A DNA stretch of 64,000 nucleotides from Hofstenia miamia (Eukaryota; Xenacoelomorpha; Acoela; Hofsteniidae), in NCBI GenBank assembly GCA_900660155.1, contig CABFPE010000134.1:55787-119786 (forward strand), given 5' to 3'. The number at the start of each line of letters is the position of its first letter. Within the stretch, counting starts at the first letter, position 1. Below, one piece after another: positions 47,401 through 58,504 of the stretch. The position numbers and the translations under genes are program-made. A model generated the notes under the pieces. The model saw only the letters and a program-made list of their open reading frames with translations, had not been told where the DNA came from and did no database searches.

Positions 47401-48740
47401 TAAGTTGTACTCTTTTCAAAAGGTTATCTTTGAATAATTTTAATGCGGGTTGGAAGGCTGGATGATTGGAACCGCCGAACCTAATTCGATTATCCATCAA
47501 ATTAAGAACATCGGCAGTATGTGAAAAAATGCGAGTGATGCAGCAATAGTCATTAGAATTAGCGGCCTCCAAACAAAGTTCGTCCAGAAGAGCAAGTAAT
47601 TCATCTGCACGCCCATCAGAAACTAAATAATAACCAGATTAACTGAAATGATAACATACAAAGTTAAATATTTTTACAGGCTAATACTGAGATTTGATAA
47701 ATTGAAAAAATAAAGGGCTTTAATGGACATACAAATGCGTACTGTACTGTTCAATTAAAATTTTGAGAATATCATTTGTATTGCAAATATATAAATACAC
47801 ATATTTCTTAATAAAATTGCTGAAGGACAGTAAGCTATTAACAAATAAAAATAATAAGTTCAGCAATCTTGAATGCGCCTAGAGTGAAGTACAAAGATGT
47901 AATGTGAACAATATCAATTACTAATGCAGGAAATCTAAATAACCATGGAAGTACTAAAAAGTGCCTGAAAAATGATGTAGATTTTGTGTGATCACATACC
48001 TTGAAGTAAACCCATGTTATGGGATGTTCTCTAAAGATCGTAAAATACGAGATAAAAGTACAGAAAAACAGAGTAAATTTTGTTGAATAAGTGTGAATCC
48101 ATACCTTGGAAAAGCAAGCATGATGCTAAGAGACTTGCTCTAAAATCAAATTGAAAAATCATGTAAATGGGTGTGATGAATTTTGTACAAACATCAACTG
48201 AGAAATCTAAAAGTGATAGTTACCTTTTCGCATGTAATAAGGTGTTAGAAGTTGATGGTTTCTGAGGGTAAAACTCTGTCTGATTAGATCATCAGAAATT
48301 TTGTGAAGAAGGTCATTCCTGTTGGTAATGTATTGAGATGCATCAGCAGAAGCATAAATTTGTTTAAGCGAATACCTCTCACTTTGAAGCCAATTACGAA
48401 CTTGAACTTTGTCAATAACCACATCGCTGTTCTAAATATTCCGGAAAACTATTAAAAACTCAATTTCAAATTACCAAGCGCTTGTACAGAAACAGAATTG
48501 TACAAATATTTAAACAACAGGAAGTAAAAAATTTACTTCCTTCAAAAGGAAAGCTTAAAATGTTTCTACTTAGTAAACATTTAAACAGCACTGCTATTGA
48601 AGAAACAACATTGTATACATAACGTTGCTTCAGTGAATATTATAACTCAATAGTATTTCAAATTGACTATGCGATATACACATTAGTTTTACATATTTTA
48701 TCTCCTTTTGTGGTGTTGTACAGTAACATATTTGTATATA

Positions 48741-48778
<38 letters not shown>

Positions 48779-51700
48779 TATTGTAAATATTTGTATATAG
48801 ACATGATGCATTGTACAATCACAGTTCAAACTAAATAAGGTTTGTTAACATTATTCATATTTGGCTTACAATAAGAAACTGTCTTACTTTGGGCTAAATA
48901 ATCACTAAAATAATTGACACCTATACAACTATTTTTCATGTTTTGTTAAGTAAAAATGTGGATGGAGAAAGTGTAATGTGATGCTGTTTCTATTTCTAAT
49001 GTGTGAGGTTATTGGAGGTAGAATAAGTGTTTTCATGCCTTTTTCATTATAAATAATGAAATTGGATCAAGTAAGTCAGTTATATTTTTATATCATGATT
49101 CAAACTCAAATTTCAACAAAAAACGAGGCCAGTTTCACACGAACCTCTCCAAATTATGGTTTGCAACCCAAAGAGCTTCATTAAGTTCTATGTAATATTC
49201 GTCCTCCAAAACATGTGTCCTTCAGTTTTTCAGATTACTTTTTCATTCATTGAATGGTTCAAGGCATTGCTGGTTACCAAATATCACTTTTTAAACTTTG
49301 CAAACTCCCAAAAATTATTTCTCAATGCCTCGCAAAACTCTCTTGCATGTAATGTTGCGTAGTCAAAGGGTTCATAAATACCCACTTAGAGTAAAAACCC
49401 GAAATTGGCAAATGTCATTTTAACAAAACAAAGTTTATTAGCATTAGTAAAAAATGCTAAGAATCCAGTAACGCCCCTTTCACAAAACACTTTGCTTGAT
49501 GACACATTTTATTTGTTGTACATTTAAGCTGTTTAACATTGATAGCACATACTTACATTATCTTTGTTAACGAAATAGCAGTATTTACTAAACTATAGTC
49601 AATAAATGTATGCATTTTAAAGCGGGAAAATGAGAAATCTTGCAAACAGAATTAAAAATGCGAAAGAAATACTTACAGACTGAAGATTAATTAACGACAA
49701 AATATTATCCAAACAATTATTAAAGAGCCGCGCGGTGAAAAGCGTCCGCTCACAATTTTCTTCGAACAGATCATTTTCTGATATGTTGAGGCGAGCAACC
49801 AATTGATCAAGAGGTTTCATGAAAAAATTACCCTCATTGCAATCATCATGTTTGCCAAAGCCAACGAAAATGGCAGCTAAATTAGCAAGTTCACATAATC
49901 ATAAATGTGGCGGACAATTGATCGTTTAATTTATTCTATTAAAAATTAGATATTTGACGATTAATCCGCTACCACATTCTTAGAATGAAATTACTAGATT
50001 TTTGGAAAATAAGATTTGTAGTAAAATGCGAAGTCACAATTTAGACAATTTACCTTTGACCAAATGACTTTTGAAAATGATAGCATTTGACGGGATGGAT
50101 GCAAATATTATATCCACTCCATCAAGTTGAGAGTTCTCTCCAACAACACACTCGTCGATTATGCTGTTCATGATTACTGCTCGAGCACCGATCTAAATTA
50201 AATACACAATAATCTTCACTTATTGTTGTAAAGTACTTAGAACACATAAAAAGCGGCGAAATAAAAAAACAAGATTTTAGTAAAATATACATACCATGCT
50301 TTTCTTGACGACTGAGTTCTGCACATGGACATTTGGTTGAACATCGCATTTTTTAAGTATAGAATGGAGAAAACCACCCTTAATTGAGTTGTCAGTTCTT
50401 TCTGAAGGCACATTGCAAGTGATATAACTGTATTTATTAAAGGAAGCATAAAGCTTTTCAGCAAGATCGTCGTTGGAGGCTGCCTCATTCGATAGATAAT
50501 TTAAAAAATGAGTGACAATGCTTAGTCTCAATGGAATCACATCATTGTCCAAAGCAGCATACGTAGCTAAAATATATTTTGAATATCAAGTCAAATACTT
50601 ACATATATGGAAATACATAAAATATTTACTAGAAACTAACAACAATTTTTAGTAAGTTGTTAAAATCCTAATGGTATTTCGGGCAAATTGGAAAAGCGTC
50701 AATAATATCGTAAGAATTCAAACTATGATATGATGCACAAAGGGAAAGTAATTAAAACTGTGAATCTCCTGGTAATCTAAAGCCCTTTAAGTAATATAAT
50801 GCATCCATTTTTGAATACATTTATATTTTCCAATTTAATGGTAATGTGGTCAAAATTAAAGGATGAAAGTAACCGCAGTGTTTGTTAGTAAAGTGTTCTG
50901 AATAAAATCACAAGAACACAGGGCCTTTAATTGGCGATTTCCTTAATATTGAATACAACCAGATGCGATCCGAACCAATATCGAATTAGGGCGGCTCAAT
51001 TTTTCTTCTAAAATTATTATAAAACGATTAGTTATACAAATCTAATCTTATATTGCAACAGTGTAGTGATTTATGAAGTTCTCTCAAAAACCTTAAGGTA
51101 TATAGAAGGTGGTTCTAAAATCACGAAGAAAATAAATTTCTATAATTAAGTACACAATATCAGCAAATTCTCTCATTTGATAGAAAACAAATTGGAATTA
51201 TTACAGTAAATGCTCGATATGTGCAATGCGGCTAGCTTTCACTGCCACATACACTTTCTTTGCTCTTTTGTAATCCTAGAGATATTTGGCCCATTTCCCT
51301 AGAGAAAATTGTGTTAATTTTGTCCATATTACAGCTGGAGAGAGATCGGGTGATCGAGGTGGCCACCCTCTGTTCAAATTGGCGGCTGATGATTTTGCTT
51401 CCAAATTTCGTTGTTAGGTAATCTTTGACACAGTTTGCGATATTGAACAGAGCGCTATCCTGCTGAAAAATCCTTTTGCGCAGCATCCTCCTCTGCGCCC
51501 GAGTTATGACATGGGCCTTCAACTCTCACCTTAGCATTGTCATGAAAGAAGAAAGAAGGGACCATCATAGTTCAAGTAGATCCTGTCCAAACTGCCATTT
51601 TTGAGGGTGAAGGGATCATGTGGCCATAATGTGTAGAGTATTGTCACCCCATATGAAAGAATAGACACAGCTATCCATGAAGAAGTGTGCTCATTCGCCT

Positions 51701-54365
51701 ACAATACAGAATTTGCATAGGGAATATCGATTTCACATTGTTGAACAAAAATGAGCTAAGTCCTGACGTTTTTGATAGTCAGTATCTTTGAGTTCAAAGA
51801 CATGTCTCAGGCGATGGGGTTTTATTTCCTGATATAGACGCATAGTCTCCACCGTCGAGTGAGGGACATGTGCATCCCCTCAAGAATTCTGCACTGCTAC
51901 AGATTCTATGTACTTGTTTTGATTTGAGGGTAATTGTACCATCAGAGAAAGAAACTACACTGCCAGTGGTTTAAATATTTCAACTATCCTTGTTACAGTG
52001 GTTGATGAACATGGATTTTTTTCAAATATTTTTTAAATACAAAATTTAAGCACCCGTTTTTAAATTAATTTTGAATGTAAAAAATGGCTTCAAATAAATA
52101 TAAATTTACAACCAATCAAATTCCAATATTGATGCAATAAAACAAAGCAAAAATTGCGTGCGTGCATTAGTGCATGCCCAAAGAAGAGCACCTTAATTTC
52201 CTTAAGGACTTTATAGCCACCCTGTATTTATACACCTGAGAGTTAGTTCTTAATATGTATTTTATTCAAGAGAAAAATGAAAATATTATTTAAAATGGTT
52301 TTACTCTTTACTCAAATTTTAATCGGAATATTTACATAAAAGATCAGCAAGTTCATTGTTTAGATATTTTGTGAAAACCGTGCCTGAATACGACCGACTA
52401 TAGTTTTTTTAAAAATAACAGCATAACGTTAATAGAATAAATAAATATATTTTGTATAATCACTAGACAAATAAAAAGTGCGAACCCGCAAAAAACGGTG
52501 CAGACGTCACTATTTTCAAGAATTCTCCAACGATTGGAGGTGAAAGCCACATAGAAAGTCCACTTCCATTAGTCAGCCCAACAACAGCGTTTTCTACTTT
52601 TTCACAAGTTGGCCAAATTAACTACAAAAGTTATTAATGAGCTAATAAAATTATTTAGCAAAAAATGATGTATCGTCTAATGCAGATTTTTCTTTCGACT
52701 AACCCTGCTAAATTATATTCTTACAATACCATTTGGCTTGATGTTTCAACTAGAGATGAGAGCGGTACAGGTTTTTTAAAATTATTGCCACCACAGAAAA
52801 AAAACTTCTCCGCTAACCACCGCAACATCCGTTTTTTACCGCAAACCACCGTAATAAATGAAATTTTACCACTGTATACCGCAACAATGGCTATTTTTAT
52901 CTTCGCAAAAAAGTTGAGACAATTTCTTAGGTATTTTGTCACTTCGTTCGATTTTATTAAGGTAGTATAAAATTTTCAATGAAATATGTAAAAATTACTT
53001 TAATATTTTATATGTGAGATCTCTTAATTTTGATTCAGAAACATTTTTTTGAGAAATACTTAGAGACTTTAAGCCAAGCACGTTATATGTATAACTTTAT
53101 GCCAAGGCAAGTTATTTTGTTTCTACCGCTAACCACCGCAATTGTGTAAATTGCTACCGCGGTATTACCGGACCGCACTAATCTCTAGTTTCAACTTTGA
53201 CTACACAGTGTTGGTAATATTGGTATACTTTGTATTTTCCAAAAAAGGAAAACTTGCATTAAAGAAAAATTCGAATTTCTAAACGAAAACTATGTGTACT
53301 TTAACACTTCATAATAACCGCCATATATATAATGAATTCATGCATTTTGAAAAAAGTTGTCGAAAGCGATTGATCTCGTTAGCTTTGCAGTTGAAAAAGC
53401 GATTTATGCTATTACTAGTTAAAAAATTATATAAGTAAACGACATGTTTTAATAACTACACTTACTTCCTCTAGGCATAGCATTCGATTTAAATCTGTGT
53501 ACCAAAGGCCATTGTGGTACATGGATGCATTCAACATTTCGGTACAACCCATATAAGCATTCAACAATTGAGAAACCGGAAGACTGCCATTCGCATGAAT
53601 ACTATTGTTGAGGCCTGATCCTGGATAGGTTGCAGAAGACGCATCGATAACTAGCATGGTCGAATTCCTAATAAACTTACGATGCATAAAATTGTAATTA
53701 GACTTCACTAGAATTTAGAAATTTAATCAGCAGTAAGAAGTCACAACCGCTAAAAAATATAGGGAAAAATAGATTTAACTTGTTTTTAAATTTTACATAA
53801 CTAAGATAATAGCTGTCTTTGAATTATCAAATCTTGATGGACAGGAAAAAGCACATAAAACTTGTTAATTGATTACAGACCTTGAAACTGGAATACGTTG
53901 AAATATCAAAAAATGCTTGACTTTTCATTTCCTTTAAATCTAACTCAATATCTACCATAATGTAAATGTGGTTACAATCTCACAATAATCGTTCATTTCG
54001 AGGTACACAGCGCAATCATATATTGTTAAAAATGCGCATATTTCAAGATAAACTAAATATTTCACTGTATTATATACATTAAGCATCAAACACAATGTTT
54101 ATACAAACATTTTTGTATAATTTCTAATGAAATTTAATACTTACTGAAAAATATCTGGGCGAATGAATTTCCATTTCGGAGTGGAGAATTCGGCTACCAT
54201 TAACAAAGCATTGAGTAATGACGACAGTGAGGAGGGACTAGGGAAAGGATCGGCAATAACATGAAGTTCACATCCTTTGGGAAGAATAGATCGTAGTTCG
54301 TTTTTAATCAGAGATTCCTGAGATGTCCGTGCTCCTGTTACTAACACAAGAGACCATTGAGGCAT
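41043..54365 (-). CDS. FCSK: L-fucose kinase, 12 exons
   Basis: Transfers phosphate from ATP to L-fucose, giving fucose-1-phosphate for the cytosolic GDP-fucose salvage pathway. Twelve exons joined by GT...AG introns give 2862 nt, about 953 residues (vertebrate enzymes are near 1,080), with every phase consistent. Residues 1-290: the L-fucokinase/pyrophosphorylase-like domain. About 270-340: hexapeptide-like turns of a left-handed beta-helix. 560-953: the GHMP kinase with all three motifs, PARIDLFGGWSD (610-621), PLGSGLGTSS (715-724) and LAGAGGGG (902-909). The kinase half therefore looks functional. In the N-terminal domain the Gly-rich loop normally like GSGGATLNAL reads SPSSLSSLLNAL (43-54), so a nucleotidyltransferase role is unlikely. 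Introns hold a hAT MITE, a mariner fossil, a hAT-like element and a 198-bp perfect duplication. The start ATG follows an acceptor-like TGTTCTAG by two bases. Confidence 0.92.
42340..42750. repeat. 198-bp perfect direct duplication in FCSK intron 11
   Basis: 42340-42537 and 42553-42750 appear identical base for base, separated by 15 bp (CTATTTCGTAACTGA). The unit starts TTTCTTATTGTGAGAAATAC and ends TCGAAATGGAATTCCT. Absence of divergence in AT-rich intron DNA means a very recent duplication or an assembly artefact. Confidence 0.9.
43093..43604 (-). CDS. FCSK: FCSK exon 11
   Basis: 512 bp, acceptor TATTTAG|GT, donor CAG|GTTTTA. Carries the ATP-binding loop LPLGSGLGTSSILAG and TTGGGWQDQVGGMIPGG, the most conserved part of the kinase. 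Confidence 0.93.
45091..46032. mobile_element. hAT-like element in FCSK intron 10
   Basis: About 940 bp. Left end CAGGGGTGGTAACCGCG, right end (minus strand) CAGGGTTGGCAAATTTC. Both ends carry nested CTGTTAACAG and TTAACAGCAGAT words as subterminal inverted repeats. The flanking 8-mers do not match, so it is old or the boundary is slightly off. No transposase motif inside. Confidence 0.5.
46155..46440 (-). CDS. FCSK: FCSK exon 10
   Basis: 286 bp, acceptor TTTTTTAG|AAT, donor CCCAG|GTTTTA. Encodes the start of the GHMP domain: ASAECPARIDLFGGWSDTPP and GGAVINLSLSIDGKKPIGAR. Confidence 0.92.
47372..47622 (-). CDS. FCSK: FCSK exon 9
   Basis: 251 bp, acceptor TATTTAG|TT, donor TCT|GTAAGA. Encodes SDGRADELLALLDELCLEAA to MIDARRQWLS. 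It joins exon 8 with no gap relative to vertebrate FCSK. Confidence 0.87.
48224..48431 (-). CDS. FCSK: FCSK exon 8
   Basis: 208 bp, acceptor ATTTAG|AAC, donor AAAG|GTAACT. Encodes NSDVVIDKVQVRNWLQSERY to LLTPYYMRK, helical linker. Confidence 0.85.
48744..48776. repeat. (TA)n microsatellite in FCSK intron 7
   Basis: Pure TA tract of about 33 bp. Confidence 0.9.
49677..49876 (-). CDS. FCSK: FCSK exon 7
   Basis: 200 bp, acceptor ATTTAG|CT, donor TCT|GTAAGT. Encodes AIFVGFGKHDDCNEGNFFMK to FNNCLDNILSLINLQS, including the TARLF block before the helical linker. Confidence 0.88.
50054..50192 (-). CDS. FCSK: FCSK exon 6
   Basis: 139 bp, acceptor TTTAG|ATC, donor AAAG|GTAAAT. Encodes IGARAVIMNSIIDECVVGEN to FKSHLVK, repeated beta-helix turns. 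Confidence 0.88.
50295..50566 (-). CDS. FCSK: FCSK exon 5
   Basis: 272 bp, acceptor ATTTTAG|CT, donor ATG|GTATGT. Encodes STYAALDNDVIPLRLSIVTH to NSVVKKSM; STYAALDNDV..LRLSI aligns with the CTYLGLDSGARPVQLSL block of vertebrate FCSK. Confidence 0.88.
51105..52224 (-). mobile_element. Tc1/mariner-superfamily fossil in FCSK intron 4
   Basis: 1120 bp between diverged inverted ends (left GAAGGTGGTTCTAAAATCAC; right, minus strand, CAGGGTGGCTATAAAGTCCT) with TA on both sides. Minus-strand pieces: HRLRHVFELKDTDYQKR, HFFMDSCVYS, SLHPQKWQFG and IFQQDSALFNIANCVKDYLT followed by KFGSKIISR. This order matches the DDE transposases whose core reads DEAHF..G.VN, LHP..VTVW and FQQDGA..H...V...L...F....ISR. 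Many frame breaks; inactive. Confidence 0.65.
52336..52383 (-). CDS. FCSK: FCSK exon 4 (48 bp)
   Basis: Very short exon, acceptor TATTCAG|GC, donor TTAT|GTAAAT. Encodes TVFTKYLNNELADLL, phase 1 at both ends. Supported by fit to the family and by phase, not by length. Confidence 0.65.
52486..52621 (-). CDS. FCSK: FCSK exon 3
   Basis: 136 bp, acceptor TTTTGTAG|TTA, donor GCGG|GTTCGC. Encodes LIWPTCEKVENAVVGLTNGS to IVTSAPFFA. The donor was chosen because it joins in phase to exon 4 and restores SAPFFAGTVF, matching the RVPLVSGVVF block of vertebrate FCSK. Confidence 0.7.
52751..53187. mobile_element. hAT-like MITE in FCSK intron 2, perfect 8-bp duplication
   Basis: 437 bp. Left end TAGAGATGAGAGCGGTAC, right end (minus strand) TAGAGATTAGTGCGGTCC. 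Flanked by GTTTCAAC at 52743-52750 and 53188-53195. Interior words CCGCTAACCACCGCAA and ACCGCAAACCACCG recur. Non-coding. Confidence 0.85.
53466..53667 (-). CDS. FCSK: FCSK exon 2
   Basis: 202 bp, acceptor TTTATTAG|G, donor GAA|GTAAGT. Joins as Gln, then NSTMLVIDASSATYPGSGLN to DLNRMLCLEE. Corresponds to the segment after the Gly loop in vertebrate FCSK. Confidence 0.85.
54145..54365 (-). CDS. FCSK: FCSK exon 1
   Basis: ATG at 54363-54365; 221 bp, residues 1-74, ending CA|GTAAGT (phase 2). Encodes MPQWSLVLVTGARTSQESLI to PKWKFIRPDIF, the first strand-helix unit of the nucleotidyltransferase-like domain, with the eroded Gly loop. Confidence 0.88.
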
Positions 54366-54380
54366 TTCTAGAACAGTAAT
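54366..54380 (-). promoter_or_regulatory. acceptor-like site upstream of the FCSK ATG
   Basis: Minus strand GAATTACTGTTCTAG|AA-ATG; the AG ends two bases before the start codon and 273 bp after the ZNF830 stop. It could be a trans-splice acceptor or the end of a 5'UTR intron. Confidence 0.4.
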
Positions 54381-54641
54381 TCAACTACTGACTGACAAAC
54401 GCACACGTATTTTCAACAACTTTAAAGATATGTAATGTTACTAGATTAACAAATAGCACATGCTGCCAGTTACTTATTGTGTATACACTATCGATGGGCG
54501 TATTTTAATTTGCAAAAACCAATAAAATTCAATTGATTGCAAATAATTAGAAGTTGTGTTGTAACATGAATCATTTCGATCAAAAAAGTACATATAAAAA
54601 CACATATAAAACACTGAACAAAAAATATAAAATTTTATCAA

Positions 54642-55481
54642 TTAATTTAAATAATTCTTAGATCGCCATCCAACAAGACTATCAAAATCGTCAAAATCGT
54701 CAATGTCATCTTGAGTCTCCATTGAGGATACAGAATCAGAAGTTGCAACATTTACATCTAGTTTTTCTTTTAATGAATACAATTTGTTGGCCTTGGAAAA
54801 GCAATTAATTTGTTCCCCTACTTCATCGAGTTCTTTCTCAACAGTAACAATAGCATCTTCATCGTCAACAATCATTTCAGATTTGGAAGCTTCATGCTGC
54901 ATTTCTTTTTGAAAGATTTCCCATTCCTTTTCAAGGGGATCTACATAAGGCTTTTTGTGAACTTTAGCATCTGCAACAGGGTCATCATAAAAACCTTCAG
55001 GCAAATCGGAATTTGCAGATGTCTTAGTGTTGTCATTTTCTTCTTCATCTTCATGTTCAGAATCAAAAAATCCCGAGGGAAGACAATTGTTTTTATCCAC
55101 AGAAGTTTCCGTGTTATCCTCGCAATGGTTTGTTTCAACTTTAGGTCGTTTACTAATGTCAGGTTTGACTGTACCAGGATTAGAGCGTTTTTTAAGAATG
55201 CTTTTGATAATTTTGGGAGGCGGAGGACGTTCATCACGATGTACAGTATTTTCAGCAGTTTCGGTAACCTTACGTTTTAAATTTGAAGTGTGCAGTTTAT
55301 GTTTTGGTGAACTTAAGTGAAAAGACCACAGCGATTCATTTTTAACATTTACTTCACAGATTACGCACGACAGCTCACCGCTATTGGAATACTTGGCTAA
55401 TGGAGAATTAATTTTAGGTAATTGTTTTTTCTTTTGAGCGAGTAAAGTTCGCATTTGCTTGACGGCCTCTTTTCCTGACAT
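54642..55481 (-). CDS. ZNF830: ZNF830-like zinc-finger protein, single exon
   Basis: 279 residues from ATG 55479-55481 (MSGKEAVKQMRTLLAQKKKQ); human ZNF830 is longer, near 370. The N-terminal basic coiled region precedes a C2H2 finger with C39, C42, H55 and H61 (SCVICEVNVKNESLWSFHL, PKHK). The middle is low-complexity and acidic, with two LPxGFFD/LPEGFYD motifs. The C-terminal part (DLPEGFYDDP, KEWEIFQKEMQHE, EKELDEVGEQINCFSKANKL) is the conserved ZNF830 signature. Relatives are nuclear and needed for genome stability and pre-mRNA processing in early embryos. An acceptor-like TTTGCTTTTTAG sits one base before the ATG. FCSK starts 276 bp downstream on the same strand. The in-frame codons upstream of the ATG are probably not translated. 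Confidence 0.9.
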   Translation of the reverse strand: MSGKEAVKQMRTLLAQKKKQLPKINSPLAKYSNSGELSCVICEVNVKNESLWSFHLSSPKHKLHTSNLKRKVTETAENTVHRDERPPPPKIIKSILKKRSNPGTVKPDISKRPKVETNHCEDNTETSVDKNNCLPSGFFDSEHEDEEENDNTKTSANSDLPEGFYDDPVADAKVHKKPYVDPLEKEWEIFQKEMQHEASKSEMIVDDEDAIVTVEKELDEVGEQINCFSKANKLYSLKEKLDVNVATSDSVSSMETQDDIDDFDDFDSLVGWRSKNYLN

Positions 55482-55496
55482 TCTAAAAAGCAAATA
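55482..55496 (-). promoter_or_regulatory. acceptor-like site upstream of the ZNF830 ATG
   Basis: Minus strand TATTTGCTTTTTAG|A-ATG: a strong polypyrimidine-AG 3' splice site ending one base before the start codon. No 5'UTR exon was identified. Confidence 0.45.
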
Positions 55497-55514
55497 CACT
55501 TTAGCAAAAAACAA

Positions 55515-58500
55515 TCAAATATGTCTCAAAACATTACACCTTCTCAAAATATAATGCATTATTTTTATATTAAAAAAGACTACTATTGTCAACTCAAACA
55601 AAGGATCTCTTTCAATTGAATACATTATCATATAACTTTCATTCAAGTAGTCCATTTGTTAACGGAAAGTTTTTTATAAAACGTATAATGGTACAATAAC
55701 TACATAATACAGAAACACTTGCCCTGTATGAAAATTTGCCAAAATTTGATTGCATGACATTATTCTGTATAGTGATATAAAAGCTTTATAACTGACAATG
55801 AAGTTCGTCTCAACCCTACTATATCATTTTGAGGCAAATGGAAACAAGTCAATTGACATGCAAAAATTGAATATTTTGAAAAACATGAACAAATTTTAAA
55901 ATAAATATTATATAAGGCTTTTATCAGGAGAACTGATAATCACGTAAAAATGAAAGACATGAAAGACTATGTATACTATTCAACGATAACACATTTAGAA
56001 CATCCTCTAGATTCATATAAAATCTCATTCGCCAATGAATGAGTTAGATTTCAGGATATAGTAAACCTAAAACTTTTGTAATTTATGATTTTATGAACAT
56101 TCAAATCAATCAAATGATCTTAACAAATGAATTGAATAAGTTTCCTCTTCATCACATGCGATGTGTTGTTATCCACGGATAACACAATAGTTAGCAATGG
56201 GTGAAAAATCTGTATGAGTTAGCTATACATTATTCTACATTTGGTTGCACTTTCTTCAAAATATAGGTCTAGATTTTTAAACATCTTCACTCATCGTCGG
56301 TCAAGTATGAAAATCTCGAAGTACAATATTTCAGAAGCTTTATAAAAGTAAAATGTTTTTCAGCTATTAATGAAACTGAATTTTACAGTCAACTAAGGTA
56401 CAAAGTATCTTTACATTCTTAGTCTCCGCCAGAAGAATTGAGAAGTCTTCTTTAGGAAGACATTATATATTAGGTCTGAATTCCGGTGTTAAGAAAACTA
56501 TTTGTATTTCAGTCTTACCTCAAACATATTTTACTCTTAATATCGACTATTTGTAACAGGACTTGGATGCTTTCTTTCCACAAGGGCCCAATTTTTTCAC
56601 AATTGAAATGGTGATTTTGGCCACATCATTTGTATTAGAATGGCTTCAGTGATGGCGTAGATTCTTATCATATTGTTTTAGTTAGTATTCAACAATTGTT
56701 TTGTTTTTGTAATTGAACAATATATTGGGCAGACTCAAAGTTAGACAGTACCAAAACACACTATTGCAAAAAGTAATTTGCCCATGAGTTCAGCATTTTT
56801 GAAAATACATGATTAGTATATTGAAGTTCATTAATTGATCATATTTTACTTTAAACACATGTTTTACAATTTTCACGAAAACCGCCAAAGTCACCCCATT
56901 TACATCATCAGTAGAAGCGTGTTATTTATCAGGACATGTTTCACCAACATTACCGGATGCAATTAGGAATGTTTATTTTCGTAATTATGGCTAGTATTAC
57001 ATAAGTGCGTACTTGCGTGACGGGTTTCGTTAGTGAGATCTCGATACCCGTCAGTGAAATCTCAAGTAGATGTTACACATTGACGTCGCTGAACCCGCGA
57101 TTGCCTGTTACACAGTTCGTGAAGCAAAATTATCAAGCCCATTAGCAAAACACGCGCGAGTGTAACAGCCGCCTAAGAAACATATCGATTAAAAACAACC
57201 AAATACGTGTTAATCTATAATTCTTGGAGAAAATAAGGTAATCACAACCAGTGGTGTTTCAAAATACTTATCAAGAAGTGATCTGTTAAAACACCGAAAC
57301 TATGTTTCCCATTACAATAATATGTAAATTGCATTTTTAACGTTTTTAATTTTGTGCACGAAGTTCCAACGGAGAAATACACTGTAATGTAGACCCCTGA
57401 TTTTCAATAGCCTGGACTCATTTAAATTTAAAAAAATTAAATGTCCTTAAAATATTTATTTTTAATGTTTATTATTAAGGAATAGAAATAGCCTAAAGCA
57501 AATGAAATCCCTTTGTATCAATATTAAAATCAGCTTTCTTTGCTTACAGTTGTATTGAATTCTAGATTAAATCTACAAGAACAAAGAAAAACAGGTCACT
57601 TGAACGAACAGCTTAGGCTATAACTTTCTCACAGCGTCGGCACTGTGCACGACGTGAACCCTCTCCGACCACATCTCAATCTGTGACATATGTGATGCAA
57701 AAGCACCACATGAAAAAAATATATTCGTTATTTTTTTAAAATTATGTTTATATAAAACTAGTTGTTTAAAACTATTATTTGCCAATCAAATAATGCATTA
57801 CAATATAAGTCAAATAATTGGTAGTTTCTTAATAATGTACAGTGTTAATACACGCTGGCAACACAAGACAATTGAAACCACTGTTTCTATATTTAAGCAG
57901 TAATCGGAACTAAAAACACTACATCACGGTATACAATCAATTTACACAACTACAAATTAAATACAATAAACATTTACAATAACGAATATATTCACATAAC
58001 AGTGATGAATTTTATTTAATGTCAAATGACATCGTCTTCCAAAATATATTTTTGACTAAACATACTGCAGTGTCTTCGAAATCGAAATGCGAACTCATAT
58101 AAAATAACATGCCGTACCTTACTGTTGCAATAAATTTTTGCAATTAAAGTAGAAAATATGCATATTAAAAATTTAATATGACCTTTTAAAACAAATCCCG
58201 AAGGCTAATAACTGAAGTTGAAAGAATGCGCGATGACAATATGAAATGAATCTAGACAAAAATAGAGAGCAGGTTAAGAATGATCTTAATAGTGCGAAAG
58301 TTACGGATCTGTTACAAAGACTTGATTTTGAATTAAAAACAATTTATTCCCATTATGATTTCAAAAACTACATAAACGAAATACTCACAATTGCTATTGT
58401 ATCGTAATAAAAATCAACACATTGTCACAACAAAACACAAAAAACAGTTTAAAAAAGATGCATTATAAGAAATTATTGTAAAAGAGCGAATTAAAATATA
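55515..58500. other. intergenic, no gene recognised
   Basis: About 3 kb between ZNF830 and the kinase. A CpG-containing patch at 57005-57180 stands out (for example GACGGGTTTCGTTAGTG) but encodes nothing recognisable. Confidence 0.45.
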
Positions 58501-58504
58501 AAAG

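Noticed and set aside
47995-48140. Two small AG...GTATG segments in FCSK intron 8 that could be micro-exons
   Set aside because: Two of the possible readings hit a stop. Exon 8 joins exon 9 without a gap against the family, so they are not needed.
54810-55280. 156-codon plus-strand frame
   Set aside because: Antisense shadow of the ZNF830 gene.
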